Below, in pieces: positions 1 through 8,994 of a stretch of DNA of 64,000 bases. The notes under the pieces are model-generated. The model was not told the origin of the DNA. It saw only the letters and a list, made by a program, of their open reading frames with translations, and made no database searches. The stretch comes from Aquarana catesbeiana (lineage: Eukaryota; Chordata; Amphibia; Anura; Ranidae), in the NCBI RefSeq assembly GCF_042186555.1, contig NC_133336.1, positions 35,232,257 to 35,296,256 of the forward strand, read 5' to 3'. Made by a program: the position numbers and the translations under genes. The first letter of the stretch is position 1; every line of letters starts with the position of its first letter.

Positions 1-485
1 AGAAGCCGACCAGCTGGTATGTGGTGACGTCAGGTCCTCAGGCTCCACCCGACACTGCGTTTCTCTGTAAGAGGCATCGACTGGGAGAGGATAGGATGCA
101 TTTGCATTGCTGCTTACTCTCTTTCAGGTGTTGCTGAGTCGGCGCGTCTTCCTTGGCTAAGGGGAGACAGGGATCCAACCGGTCGACAACCCTAATCCTT
201 TTCTATAACTTGTTATTATTGTATATATTAGATAGAGAGTCAGGAAGCAATACCTTTGCTCTTGTTTACTTTTAAAGATGTACATTTTTGATATTTCCTT
301 GTCATATGTGATCTATTATCTCATGCGTTTATTACCATGTTTATTTCATGTGGTATGCCACATATACTGTTGTTATTCTTTCCCTGTTTCCCCACCTATC
401 GCAGTTTTTGCCAGGACATCCGCTCTCCGGCTTGAGGGCTGAAAAAATACTTTTTCTGCAAATTCCAAGACATAGTTTCTTGGGC
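1..485. other. Unassigned sequence, no gene recognised
   Basis: No open frame of note and no family I recognise. The stretch ends in a purine-rich run and a poly-G tract (486-502), directly ahead of a TG-starting sequence. It could therefore be the 3' internal end of a plus-strand LTR element whose body lies outside the window. That reading is inference only. Confidence 0.3.
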
Positions 486-1440
486 GGGGGGGGGGGGGGG
501 GGATGTTGCACCCTGTAGTTTAGGCAGGAAGATCCTCACAAATGTACTTGCCAGGAGTAGTTATCCTGGTTGATTGATAGAGATCTATTGATTTTGGCCT
601 TGTTGCACTTTTTTCTTCTACCACTAGGTGGCATTAGATATGATAAGGGCAACCCAAGGTCAGGTTATGGGTATATGGGGTGTCCCAGCCAGTGGGTAGG
701 GGTTTTCTTGGATCCCTTGGCCAGCTGGGAGCACCTATATATTTGGGTAGAGTCAGGTGATCTGTGTTCTGTGCCACCTGGACGGCTGTCTGGGTGGACT
801 TGTGTCATACGCCCCGGGCTGCTAGCCCGGAGATTGGGCCTATCCCGGGGAGCATCTGGCTGCCAGGCTGTGTGAGAGCCTATCAAGAGGTAGGAGGGCA
901 GCGCAGGGTTGGGACTGCGGCTTGCAGTCCAACCAACAGTGCCGGTTCTGTCGGCCAGAGAATCTGTTGCCACTAAGGGACCAACCACCTTTACCAGTAA
1001 CCACCTATAGAGTAACTGAAGCAAGTACTGGAGCAGTATTCTCACTGAACGGGCACAGTGAAGAATCAGGAAACTTCAGGCGGTGATCAAGTCAGGGGCC
1101 CAACCAGTGGAGATGACGCTTGCAGAACAGCCTTGTGTCAAGCCAGGGACCAAGCCGGTCAGCAGGAATGAAGCTTGAGAATTATCTGGTGTGCCAAGCT
1201 AGGGACCCAGTAGGGAGGCGTGGGTGACGCTTGAGGGAGATACCACCACAAAGACTGGAGGAGCTCAAGGGATTCAGAGTCACTGATTCAGAGGGTCTAG
1301 TGAGAGACCGGAAGCTCAGTGTTGAAAAACTACAAGAGGTAGTTGTATTGAAGCAGAGAGAACTGTTGCGTTTGAGTTAGGAACTGTTAAAGAAAGTAAC
1401 CTGGGGGACAAATAGCAGGTACAAAGCTCCCTGGGATGAG
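486..1440 (+). mobile_element. Possible plus-strand LTR or leader fragment
   Basis: A 17-nt G run, which could act as a polypurine tract, is followed at 503 by a TGTTGCACCC start, as expected at the edge of a 3' LTR. A TATA-like stretch lies near 742. Between about 1080 and 1260 there are loose internal repeats built on 'caagccagggacc'. No AATAAA was seen in this orientation and no second copy is in the window, so LTR status is unproven. The right end meets the minus-strand gypsy LTR near 1440. An unclassified repeat is the alternative. Confidence 0.3.
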
Positions 1441-1904
1441 CAGTCTTTCAGGCACAGATACCAAATCCCGTGAGGTAGTAACAAACAGTGCAGTGTTTAT
1501 TTATGATATATGCAAGTCTATATACAGGTGCTGTACAGTGTTCCAAAAACAAATAGGAACAAAAATAGCCAAAACAAAAACCTAGCCGTGTCTCGGCACT
1601 AACTATACAATATTTACAGATCTTAACTACCAGGCTGAGCAAGTCTACAGCTTGTCAGCTTCCACGTACACAGCTTAATAGCTTTTACCAACCTGTTGCT
1701 CTCCTAGACAGACATTGTCTGAAGTTCCCAGGCCAAGAGCACTGGCTGTCTGTCTCAGATGAGTTTAAATTAGCCTGAGGGAGAGGACCAAGACCCGAAT
1801 TGGACCATGGATCAGAGATCCCTGAACGTGAATGAGAGGAGCCTGGGAGACATATAAACCCCGAACAGGACTTTTCCCGGCTCTCTCTGGGACGCTCTGC
1901 TACA
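1440..1904 (-). mobile_element. 3' LTR of the Gmr1-like element
   Basis: Begins on the minus strand with TGTAGCAGAGC at 1904, immediately after a purine tract (AAACAAGGGGGCAGGA). Its first 85 bp (1820-1904) match 5478-5569 at the other end of the element, which identifies both as LTR. It carries a TATA-like TTTATATG near 1855 and an AATAAA near 1500 on the same strand. The inner end is not fixed by a second complete copy, so 1440 is an estimate. Confidence 0.7.
1496..1501 (-). terminator. Polyadenylation signal in the LTR
   Basis: AATAAA on the minus strand, about 400 nt into the LTR. This is where the R region of an LTR retrotransposon normally has its cleavage signal. Confidence 0.5.
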
Positions 1905-3357
1905 TATCCTGCCCCCTTGTTTCAACCCCAGGGTTGGAACACCTATGGCCCAACAGGAGTGAACACGGGACAGGGCATCTACATTCCCCATCTCAATACC
2001 TGGCCTGTGTTTTACAGTGAAGGAATAATCCTGTAGAGCCAGAATCCACCAGTTTACCCGTCTATTAGTCTCCTTTTGGACCATCTATTTCAGGGGAGCA
2101 TGGTCAGTTATTAAATCAAACTGGTGCCCTAACAAATAGTACCTTAGCGTGTCTATGGCCCACCTTATGGCTAAACATTCCTTTTCAATAACTGCATAAT
2201 TTTTCTCACGGTCATTTAGCTTTCTGCTTAGGTACACCACAGGGTGTTCTTTCCCATTGTGTACCTGTGACAATACTGCCCCAATACCTACATCAGACAC
2301 ATCCGTCTGAACTAAAAAGTGGTTGCAGAAATCGGGGGAGTACAGTACTGGCTGTGCACAAAGAGCCTTCTTCAGGACTTGGAAAGATTCCTCTGCTACT
2401 GGGGACCATTTCACCATTACAGAGTCTTTCCCTTTCGTAAAGTCTGTCAGTGGGGCAGCTACAGTTGCAGAATTCAGGATAAACCTTCTATAATACCCCA
2501 CAATCCCAAGAAAGGCCCTGACCTGCTTCTTGTTTGCAGGACGTGGACACTCCTGGATGGCTTCTATTTTATTCACTTGAGGTTTTATGACACCACGGCC
2601 AATAGTGTAGCCCAAATACTTGGCTTCCTCTAAACCAATGGCACATTTTTTTGGACTTGCAGTAAAACTTTCTTTGAAGAGGCAATCAAGGACAGCCTGG
2701 ACACAGGGCAAGTGAGACTCCCAGTCAGTGCTATGTACCACTATATCATCCAGATAGACTGCTGCATACTGTCGGTGAGGCATTTTCTTATACTGAAACG
2801 AACCCTCTGTTGTCACAAATGCAGTCTCTTTGGCATTACTAGTCAGGGGTATTTGCCAATAACCTTTTGTCAAGTCCAACGTGGTCAGATAGCGGGCCTT
2901 GCTAAGTCAGTCTATAAGTTCGTCTACCCTGGGCATTGGGTACATGTCAAACTTTGTCACTGCATTAAGCTTCCTGAAGTCGTTACATAACCTCCAAGTG
3001 CCATCCGGTTTTGGGACTAACACGATGGGGCTAACCAGTCACTATTGGATTCCTCAATGCATCTAGCTCCAACATCCTTTTAACTTCATCACTGATGTTC
3101 TTTCTTTTAGCTTCAGGAAATCGGTACTGTTTGAGCTTGACACGGACCCCAGGTTCAGTAAAAATCTCATGCTGAACCCTTGAAGTCGTACCAGGTAATT
3201 TCTCCCTATTCCTTATCAGGAACTCTATAGCTTCCTGTTTTTGTAAATAGGACAGGGTGTCTGGGATCGTGACCTCAGGGATCAGAAGGGACTCAGTACC
3301 CTTAAGCGTTACCGGTAGGGACCTCGTAGTTAAAGCCCTGGAAGGATAGACTGGCAT
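1905..3357 (-). pseudogene. Reverse transcriptase and RNase H of the Gmr1-like element (broken)
   Basis: The RT N-terminal part lies at 3357-3031 and includes the pre-fingers segment 'VKLKQYRFPEA'. The fingers follow at 3030-2880 with a VPKPDG motif, one stop and a frame change. The palm holds the catalytic YLDD box at about 2756-2745. RNase H follows with QTDVSD (about 2310), the ECLAI helix and an ITDHAPLK motif near 2100, then the connection to the polypurine tract through HRPG and NVDALSR. Near 2777 the text jumps from 'QYKKMP' to 'QYAAVYLDD', losing roughly 20-25 residues that normally include the FGL..APATFQ segment. No functional polymerase is possible. Family identity is certain; borders between domains are approximate. 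Confidence 0.9.
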
Positions 3358-3399
3358 TAAAAGGTTTACGTGGTAAATATGTTCGGGCTTCCCTTTACC

Positions 3400-4340
3400 T
3401 GGTTGATATACTTTGTAATTGACCTCCCCAACTCTTTCAATTATTTCGAAGGGACCCTGCCACTTAGCCAGGAACTTGCTCTCAACAGTGGGAACACCAG
3501 GACCCTGTCACCAGGTGAGTTGGGCCCCCCTGTTGTATATTCTCTGTTGGGCTGCTTGGGCCTGCAGTAAGTGTTCTTTTACCAATTCTTTTGCAATCCT
3601 GTCCTACATTTGAGCGATATGCTCAATCACACTTTTGTGGGGTGTCTGCTCCCCCTCCCAGGTTTCCTTGGCTATGTCTAAGAATTCCAGAGGGTGTCTC
3701 CCATAAAACAACTCAAATGAAGTGTACCCCATAGAGGACTGGGGAACCTCCCTGATGGCAAACATCAAGTATGGAATCAGGAAGTCCCAGTTTTTCTCCA
3801 TCTTTGTCAACCACCTTTTTTAACATGCTCTTTAATGTTTTATTGAAGCGTTCCACCAAGCCATCAGTTTGAGGGTGGTACACGGAGGTTCGCAACTGTG
3901 TCACCTTAAATAACTTGCACAACTCCCTAGTTACTTGTGACATAAATGGGGTGCCCTGGTCTGTAAGGACTTCCTTATGGATCCCAACCCGAATGAACAC
4001 CATGAGCAGCTCTTTGGCAATGTTCTTAGCAGATGCAGTGCGTAAGTGAACTGCCTCGGGGTAACGGGTAGCGTAATCCATGATTACAAGAATATACTGA
4101 TGACCCTGGGCAGACTTAGGGAGTGGGCCCACCAGGTCCATGGCGATCCTCTCAAAGGGTACTTCAATAATGGGTAAGGGCACTAAAGGACTTTGGTAGT
4201 GGGGCTGACATTTGACACACAGGACAGGACTGACAATGATTCTTAATATATCTTTCTGTATCCCGGGCCAGTAAAACCTGCGCAACACTCTTTCCATGGT
4301 TTTCTCAACCCCTATATGACCTCCTAGCAAAGTTTTCCTT
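3400..4340 (-). pseudogene. Integrase of the Gmr1-like element (broken)
   Basis: From N to C terminus: a zinc-binding region ending in C-V-K-C near 4215; the DDE core, with first aspartate in AMDLVGPLP (about 4140), second in LTDQGTPF (about 3960) and glutamate in VERFNKTLK (about 3850); then a segment ending YGRHPLEFL after a frameshift near 3800. Around 3490-3370 comes a GPY/F-like tail (KWQGPFEIIERVG). A stop lies near 3510 and a frameshift near 4325 separates it from the protease frame. The tail runs directly into RT sequence, so integrase sits between protease and RT. The upstream histidine of the HHCC finger is only weakly placed. Confidence 0.88.
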
Positions 4341-4844
4341 GTGCACATTAAGGTCAGCAAACTGTAACGTACCCTCAGAGTCAACAGACGGCTGTCCACC
4401 CTCACTGGTTGTGGGGACTTCCTCAGGCTCCTCCATTTCCCTCGCCATAACCGAGAAGGGAAAACCCAGAGAACCCTGAGATGAGTCCCCTGAACCCACA
4501 TTGTCGGTCCTGCCCAGCAGTTCTGGCTCTGCCGCCGAGTCAGTTACTGCGACCGGGTCGTGACGATCCCACAGTTCCCAAAACTTAGGGAAGTCCCTAC
4601 CAATGATGGCCTTGTGTACCAAGTGGGGCACAAGTCCGACCGGATGGGTCACCGTACCCAAGTCAGTTTTAAAGTTAACAGTGGCTATAGGATACTCCCG
4701 GGTATCCCCATGTACACAGATCACAGCAACTTTTTTAGCATGAAAATTCACAGTTTCAACCATCTCAGCTTTAACCAAAATCACTAGACTTCCAGAGTCC
4801 AGCAATGCCATAATAGGTTTACCATTCACAGTCATTTGGCACAC
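4305..4844 (-). pseudogene. Retropepsin-like protease region of the Gmr1-like element
   Basis: A 179-codon frame starting at 4844. Residues 13-19 read ALLDSGS, the D-S/T-G active site of an aspartic protease. A flap-like region follows, then IIGRDF near residue 85, matching the hydrophobic-hydrophobic-G-R/RD signature at the end of retropepsins. The rest (residues 95-165) is an acidic, Ser/Glu-rich linker towards integrase. The frame runs out of register with integrase near 4325, so one indel is inferred there. It lies 9 bp downstream of the gag frame. Confidence 0.8.
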
Positions 4845-4852
4845 GTTTTTTC

Positions 4853-5479
4853 CTACACTTGCCTTCTATAAGATACATCGTACTGCATGGGTTCATCTGT
4901 CAATGTACAGTTTGCTGCCACGTGTCCTTGTTCGTGGCAATGGAAACACCTGATGTTGCCCCAGTTTGCTGACAGGCAGTGGCTTCCCTTGTTTGGGACT
5001 GTAGGGGTGGTGACCAGACTCTCTGCAGCATAGTATCTCTCCACGAGCTCTGCCAGGTTGTTTGCTGACTTGGGGTCTCCTTGACTCACCCACTTCTGCA
5101 GGGGAACTTGTAGTGACCTCAGGAGTCGGTCCATGACCACGCGCTCCACTATTTGTGGCCCAGACAAGGACTCCGGCTGTAGCCATTTCTGCACCAGGTG
5201 TAATAGGTTGAACATTTGCGATCTTGGGGGCCTCTCGTCTTGGAATAAACAGCTGTGGACCCGCTGTACTCGAACTGCCAAGGTGACACTGAGTCACGCC
5301 AAGATTTCCTGCTTGACCTTTTCTTAGTCTCCTGCTTCTGCCGACTCCAGATCATAGTAGGCCTTCTGCCATTATCCAGATAGCAAGGGGGTGTCCAGTC
5401 CTGCCCACTGGGTTTTAGGCCAACCTTCCATCTCAGCGATGCATTCAAACGTTAGCAGAAAGGCCTCTGGATTATCACC
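4853..5479 (-). pseudogene. Gag with SCAN-like capsid segment and CCHC zinc knuckle
   Basis: One continuous minus-strand frame from 5479 to 4853, broken by three in-frame stops at 5374-5372, 5326-5324 and 5296-5294. The part after the last stop (142 codons from 5281) has a segment at residues 23-88 with the spacing of a SCAN domain: Leu-rich helix, 'WLQPESLSGPQIVERVVMD', 'LLRSLQVPLQKWV', then a helix ending AELVERYYAAE. Residues 112-125 are CFHCHEQGHVAANC, a CX2CX4HX4C knuckle. SCAN domains of vertebrate zinc-finger proteins are held to derive from the capsid of Gmr1-type elements, which fits. The N-terminal part of gag is missing because of the deletion at 5477. Confidence 0.8.
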
Positions 5480-5569
5480 CTGAACGTGTATGAGAGGAGC
5501 CTGGGAGACGTATAAACCCCGAACAAACAGGACTTTTCTCTTTTGCTCTCTCTGGGATGCTCTGCTACA
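5478..5569 (-). repeat. 5' LTR remnant
   Basis: 92 bp matching the first 85 bp of the 3' LTR (1820-1904), with a few substitutions and two small insertions, and the same TGTAGCAGAGC start. At 5477 it jumps straight into the gag frame. The remaining LTR, primer-binding site, leader and start of gag are therefore deleted. Confidence 0.75.
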
Positions 5570-5602
5570 ATATATATATGTATATAGATATATATATACC
5601 TA

Positions 5603-5938
5603 CAGGGGGTCCCCGACTTACGAACGCCTGACATATGAACGACTCCTACTTACGAACGGGCCTCAATGCCGGCTGCTTGTGCTCCCTCGATGGTCCTGGA
5701 TACCTCCGAGCAGCTATCTTGCCACATTCCACACTGCAGTACTTCATGTACTGCATGGCCAGAAGAGCCCAAGAAACGCCCAGAACATGCCACATTCCTG
5801 CACAGGCGGAAACCGGAACATCTCACATCCCTGCACAGGCGGAAGTTACACTTACAAGCAGTGTTCCGACTTACAAACAGATTTCACTTACGAACAAACC
5901 TACAGTCCTTATTGCGTTCGTAAGTCGGGGACCCCCTG
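5603..5938. mobile_element. TA-flanked MITE, pogo/Tigger-like termini
   Basis: 336 bp bounded by perfect inverted repeats starting CAGGGGGTCCCCGACTTACG at each end. It sits in a (TA)n stretch, so a TA target is likely; the right flank reads TG-TA. Internal sequence repeats 'cttacgaac' motifs. No coding capacity. Assignment to Tigger/pogo rests on the look of the termini; another Tc1/mariner-superfamily group is possible. Confidence 0.75.
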
Positions 5939-5962
5939 TGTATATATATATATCTATATATA

Positions 5963-6916
5963 CAGTATCTCACAAAAGTGAGTACACCCCTCACATTTTT
6001 GTAAATATTTTATTCTATCTTTTCATGTGACAACACTGAAGAAATTACACTTTGATACAATGTAAGTTAGTGAGTGTACAGCTTGTATAACAGTGTAAAT
6101 TTGCTGTCCCCTCAAAATAACTTAACACACAGCCATTAATGTCTAAACCGCTGGCAACAAATGTGAGTACACCCCTAAGTGAAAATATCCAAATTGGGCC
6201 CAAAGTGTCAATATCTTGTGTGGCCACCATTATTTTCCAGCAATGCCTTAACCCTCTTGGGCATGGAGTTCACCAGAGCTTCACAGGTTGCCACTGGAGT
6301 CCTCTTCCACTCCTCCATGACAACATCATGGAGCTGGTAGATGTTAGAGACCTTGCGCTCCTCCACAGATGCTCAATAGGGTTTAGGTCTTGGCCAGTCC
6401 ATCACCTTTACCCTCAGCTTCTTTAGCAAGGCAGTGGTCATCTTGGAGTTGTGTTTGAGGTCGTTATCATGTTGGAATACTGCCCTGTGGGCCAGTCTCC
6501 ATAGAGGGGATCATGCTCTGCTTCAGTATGTCACAGTACATGTTGGCATTCATGGTTCCCTTAATGAACTGTAGCTCCCCAGTGCTGGCAGCACTCATGC
6601 AGCCCCAGATCACCACCATGCTTGACTGTAAGCAAGACACACTTGTCTTTGTACTCCTCACCTGGTTGCTGCCACACACACTTGACACCATCTGAACCAA
6701 ATAAGTTTATCTTGGTCTCATCAGACCACAAGGCATGGTTCCAGTAATCCTCTGAATATGACGTTGAGCATGTGCACTGAACTTCTTTGGTCGACCATGG
6801 CGAGGCCTGTTTTGAGTGGAACCTGTCCTGTTAAACCTCTGTATGGTCTTGGCTACCGTGCTGCAGCTCAGTTTCAGGGTCTTGGCAATCTTCTTATAGT
6901 CTAGGCTTCTCCCCTT
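5963..6916 (-). pseudogene. Tc1-like transposon with dead transposase, truncated
   Basis: The left end at 5963 is preceded by TA and begins CAGTATCTCACAAAAGTGAG. The transposase reads on the minus strand. Helix-turn-helix remnants lie near 6915-6830 (KKIAKTLKLS in a shifted frame), followed by the GRPKKFSAHAQRHIQR linker (about 6800-6750). The first catalytic aspartate region SDETKINLFG lies at about 6720, and VVIWGCMSAA with GELQFIKGTMNANMYCDILK at about 6620-6510. Two deletions near 6390-6350 remove the sequence around PDLNPIEHLW, hence the catalytic glutamate region. The right end and its inverted repeat are missing where DIRS sequence begins. The family resembles Tc1-like elements described from fish and frogs. 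Confidence 0.85.
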
Positions 6917-6979
6917 TTATTATTTTTTTTCTTCCTATGTTCTTCTTCTGGAACCTGTAGTCGCACAGCGCTTAGGGTA

Positions 6980-7210
6980 TGCATTATGGCCGCCGCGCGT
7001 CTCGTCCCGCATTGCACATGCGCGGTTGACAGAGATGGGGATGTCCTAACCCTTTTTCCAGCTTCCAAGATGGCGCCGGAGTCGTTGCGACGCTTCTGCG
7101 CATGCGCAAAGTGTTATTTTTGCCGCGACGGCGGCGGTCTATTTAAAAAAGCACTCTGGCTTTAAAGAAAGCAAGTTTGGTGTTCTGCTCACTTTTTCAG
7201 CTAACTTCTT
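6980..7210 (+). promoter_or_regulatory. GC-rich 5' region of the DIRS-like element, probable promoter
   Basis: CpG-rich sequence with several 'gcgcatgcgc'/'atggcgcc' blocks, ending in a TATTTAAA-like box at about 7141. It precedes the gag-like frame by about 380 bp. Promoter function is inferred from position and composition only. Confidence 0.35.
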
Positions 7211-7539
7211 TTGCCATCCTTGATCAATATTTCCCCTAGGACTTGGTAAGTGCTCTAAAATCCTCCTTTGCTCATCATTACAGGGGTTTTTCCTTATTTA
7301 AAAAAAAAAAAAATATGATGATGAAAATTTTTTTTATTTTGTCTAGGAATATATATTTGTATATATTTGTCTACCTCTTTAACCCCTTCCAGACTTCTTC
7401 TGTTCCTGCCTGCCTTCTTCCTCTCTGCTCATGGAGACCACTGCCCAAGCAGACCATCCACGGCCGATAAGGTAAGGGGCTGTCCGCATTTGATGGTAAG
7501 TATTGAAGAGAGAAAAAAAAGAGCGCATCTTCTGACAAG

Positions 7540-8994
7540 ACTCCTTCTAACAGCCCTTCCAGGTCTGAATCAAGACGCAAGGAGAGGTCAAGCCATACCT
7601 CAAGCAGAAGATCCCGCAGAAGCCGATCACGCTCCTCATCTCGTCACAGGCACTCACGCCGTAGCCATTCTCGTCATGGTCACTCACGCCACAGTCGTTC
7701 TCGACGTAGCCGATCACATGATAGAAGATCACCTTCATCACGTCACAGACAAACCCAGCACACCCGTCCCGCAGCTAATTGCTGCTGGGTATGTGGCGCC
7801 ACAGCTTTGCCAGATAAATTAGCATGTCGCACGTGCTTCAATGAAGCTACGAAGGAAAGAGAATCGGACGTCAGAGAAGTAACTGACCTAATTCGGGAAT
7901 CAGTCAGAGAATCCATAATGGAGTCAACTGCACCCCTGCCAGCCAGGTCAGACCCAGGTACTTCCATGGCTCCTCCTCGCTCAGCGATCGAGGTAGGGAC
8001 AGAACCAGAATCCCCTTCAGAGAACGAAGATCCAGAAGTGCCAACAGGTTTTGACTTCACCCTGGTCGAACCTTTTGCAAAATCTGTCAAAGAGGCCATA
8101 GGTTGGGAAGAATCTGAAGAAGCACCTCAGAAGACGCGGAAATATTTTCCAAACCTGAAGAGGGATCCAGAAACCTTCCCTTTCATTGAGGAGTTGAATG
8201 ATTTAATCAAGGATGAATGGGAAAGATCCGACAAGAGGCCTAACCTAAACAATAGACTTGCAAAAATGTATCCTTTAAAAGAACCTAAAGTCAGCTCCTT
8301 AATTAATGCCCCGGTTGTGGATGCCTCCTTGATGCGCCTGGCAAGACATGTCACCCTACCCATTGAAGACGCTATCTCCTTCCGTGACGTTCTGGATCAA
8401 AAAATTGACCTAGAACTTAAAAAAGCCTACTCCACAGCAGGGGGCGCTTGTAGACCAGCAGTCACCACAGCAGCAGTCGGTAGAACCATCTCGGGCTGGA
8501 CTGTCAATATTGAGAAATCTCTCCAGGGGGAAGTAGACTTGGAGAAAGTAATTACGTCCCTACAGGAACTTAAATTAGCAGGCGATTTTATCGCGGAAGC
8601 CTCCGTGGACATTATTAGGTGCTCGGCCCGGGCAATGTTAGCCTCGGTTATGGCAAGAAGAGCTCTGTGGCTGAAACCCTGGGTAGCCGACGCAGCATCG
8701 AAAACAAATTGGTGCAAAATTCCCTATGATGGTTCCAATCTCTTCGGCTCCAAATTAGATACAGCAATTTCTAAGGTGACAGGGGGAAAATCGGGCCTCA
8801 TTCCTTCTGACAGGAGACCCAAGAGATCAAGAGATCCTGCTTACAAAGGTAACCTTCCCGAAAGGTACAGAGAAGTGAAAGCTTACAGACCAGGCAAAGA
8901 GTTTAAGAGGAACTGGAGGAATACACAGTCATCCTTCCTGAGGATGCGAAAAACCAAGGCCACCCCTTCTAACGAGCAGCAGAAGTCCTTTTGA
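7540..8994 (+). CDS. DIRS ORF1, gag-like protein (SR-rich, zinc-finger-like)
   Basis: An open frame from about 7540 to the stop at 8992-8994; an upstream stop near 7510 bounds it and no convincing ATG is visible, so the start is undefined (a short spliced leader is possible: 'gtaagt' lies at 7496). The first roughly 70 residues are an Arg-Ser/His-Ser-rich tract (RSRRSRSRSSSRHRHSRRS) resembling SR splicing factors. CWVCGATALPDKLACRTC (7772-7825) is a four-cysteine pair arrangement. The rest is acidic then helical, ending in a basic tail. It is the only long frame of the element without internal breaks. It lies 5' of RT, as DIRS gag-like ORFs do. Probable role: RNA or nucleic-acid binding, by family analogy. 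Confidence 0.7.
   Translation, partial: TPSNSPSRSESRRKERSSHTSSRRSRRSRSRSSSRHRHSRRSHSRHGHSRHSRSRRSRSHDRRSPSSRHRQTQHTRPAANCCWVCGATALPDKLACRTCFNEATKERESDVREVTDLIRESVRESIMESTAPLPARSDPGTSMAPPRSAIEVGTEPESPSENEDPEVPTGFDFTLVEPFAKSVKEAIGWEESEEAPQKTRKYFPNLKRDPETFPFIEELNDLIKDEWERSDKRPNLNNRLAKMYPLKEPKVSSLINAPVVDASLMRLARHVTLPIEDAISFRDVLDQKIDLELKKAYSTAGGACRPAVTTAAVGRTISGWTVNIEKSLQGEVDLEKVITSLQELKLAGDFIAEASVDIIRCSARAMLASVMARRALWLKPWVADAASKTNWCKIPYDGSNLFGSKLDTAISKVTGGKSGLIPSDRRPKRSRDPAYKGNLPERYREVKAYRPGKEFKRNWRNTQSSFLRMRKTKATPSNEQQKSF

Larger units (their letters stand above)
1440..5569 (-). mobile_element. Gmr1-like Ty3/gypsy LTR retrotransposon, degenerate provirus
   Basis: Reading the minus strand from 5569 downward gives: a 5' LTR stub, gag with zinc knuckle, retropepsin, integrase with GPY/F-type tail, RT, RNase H, polypurine tract and 3' LTR. 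Integrase lies upstream of RT, the arrangement known for Gmr1-group elements of deuterostomes and for Ty1/copia, and opposite to other Ty3/gypsy elements. The order is not an assembly of fragments: the integrase C-terminal segment runs without a gap into the RT N-terminal segment around 3450-3360. The polypurine tract (about 1906-1922, minus) abuts the LTR start. Many stops, frameshifts and two deletions make it inactive. Confidence 0.85.
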
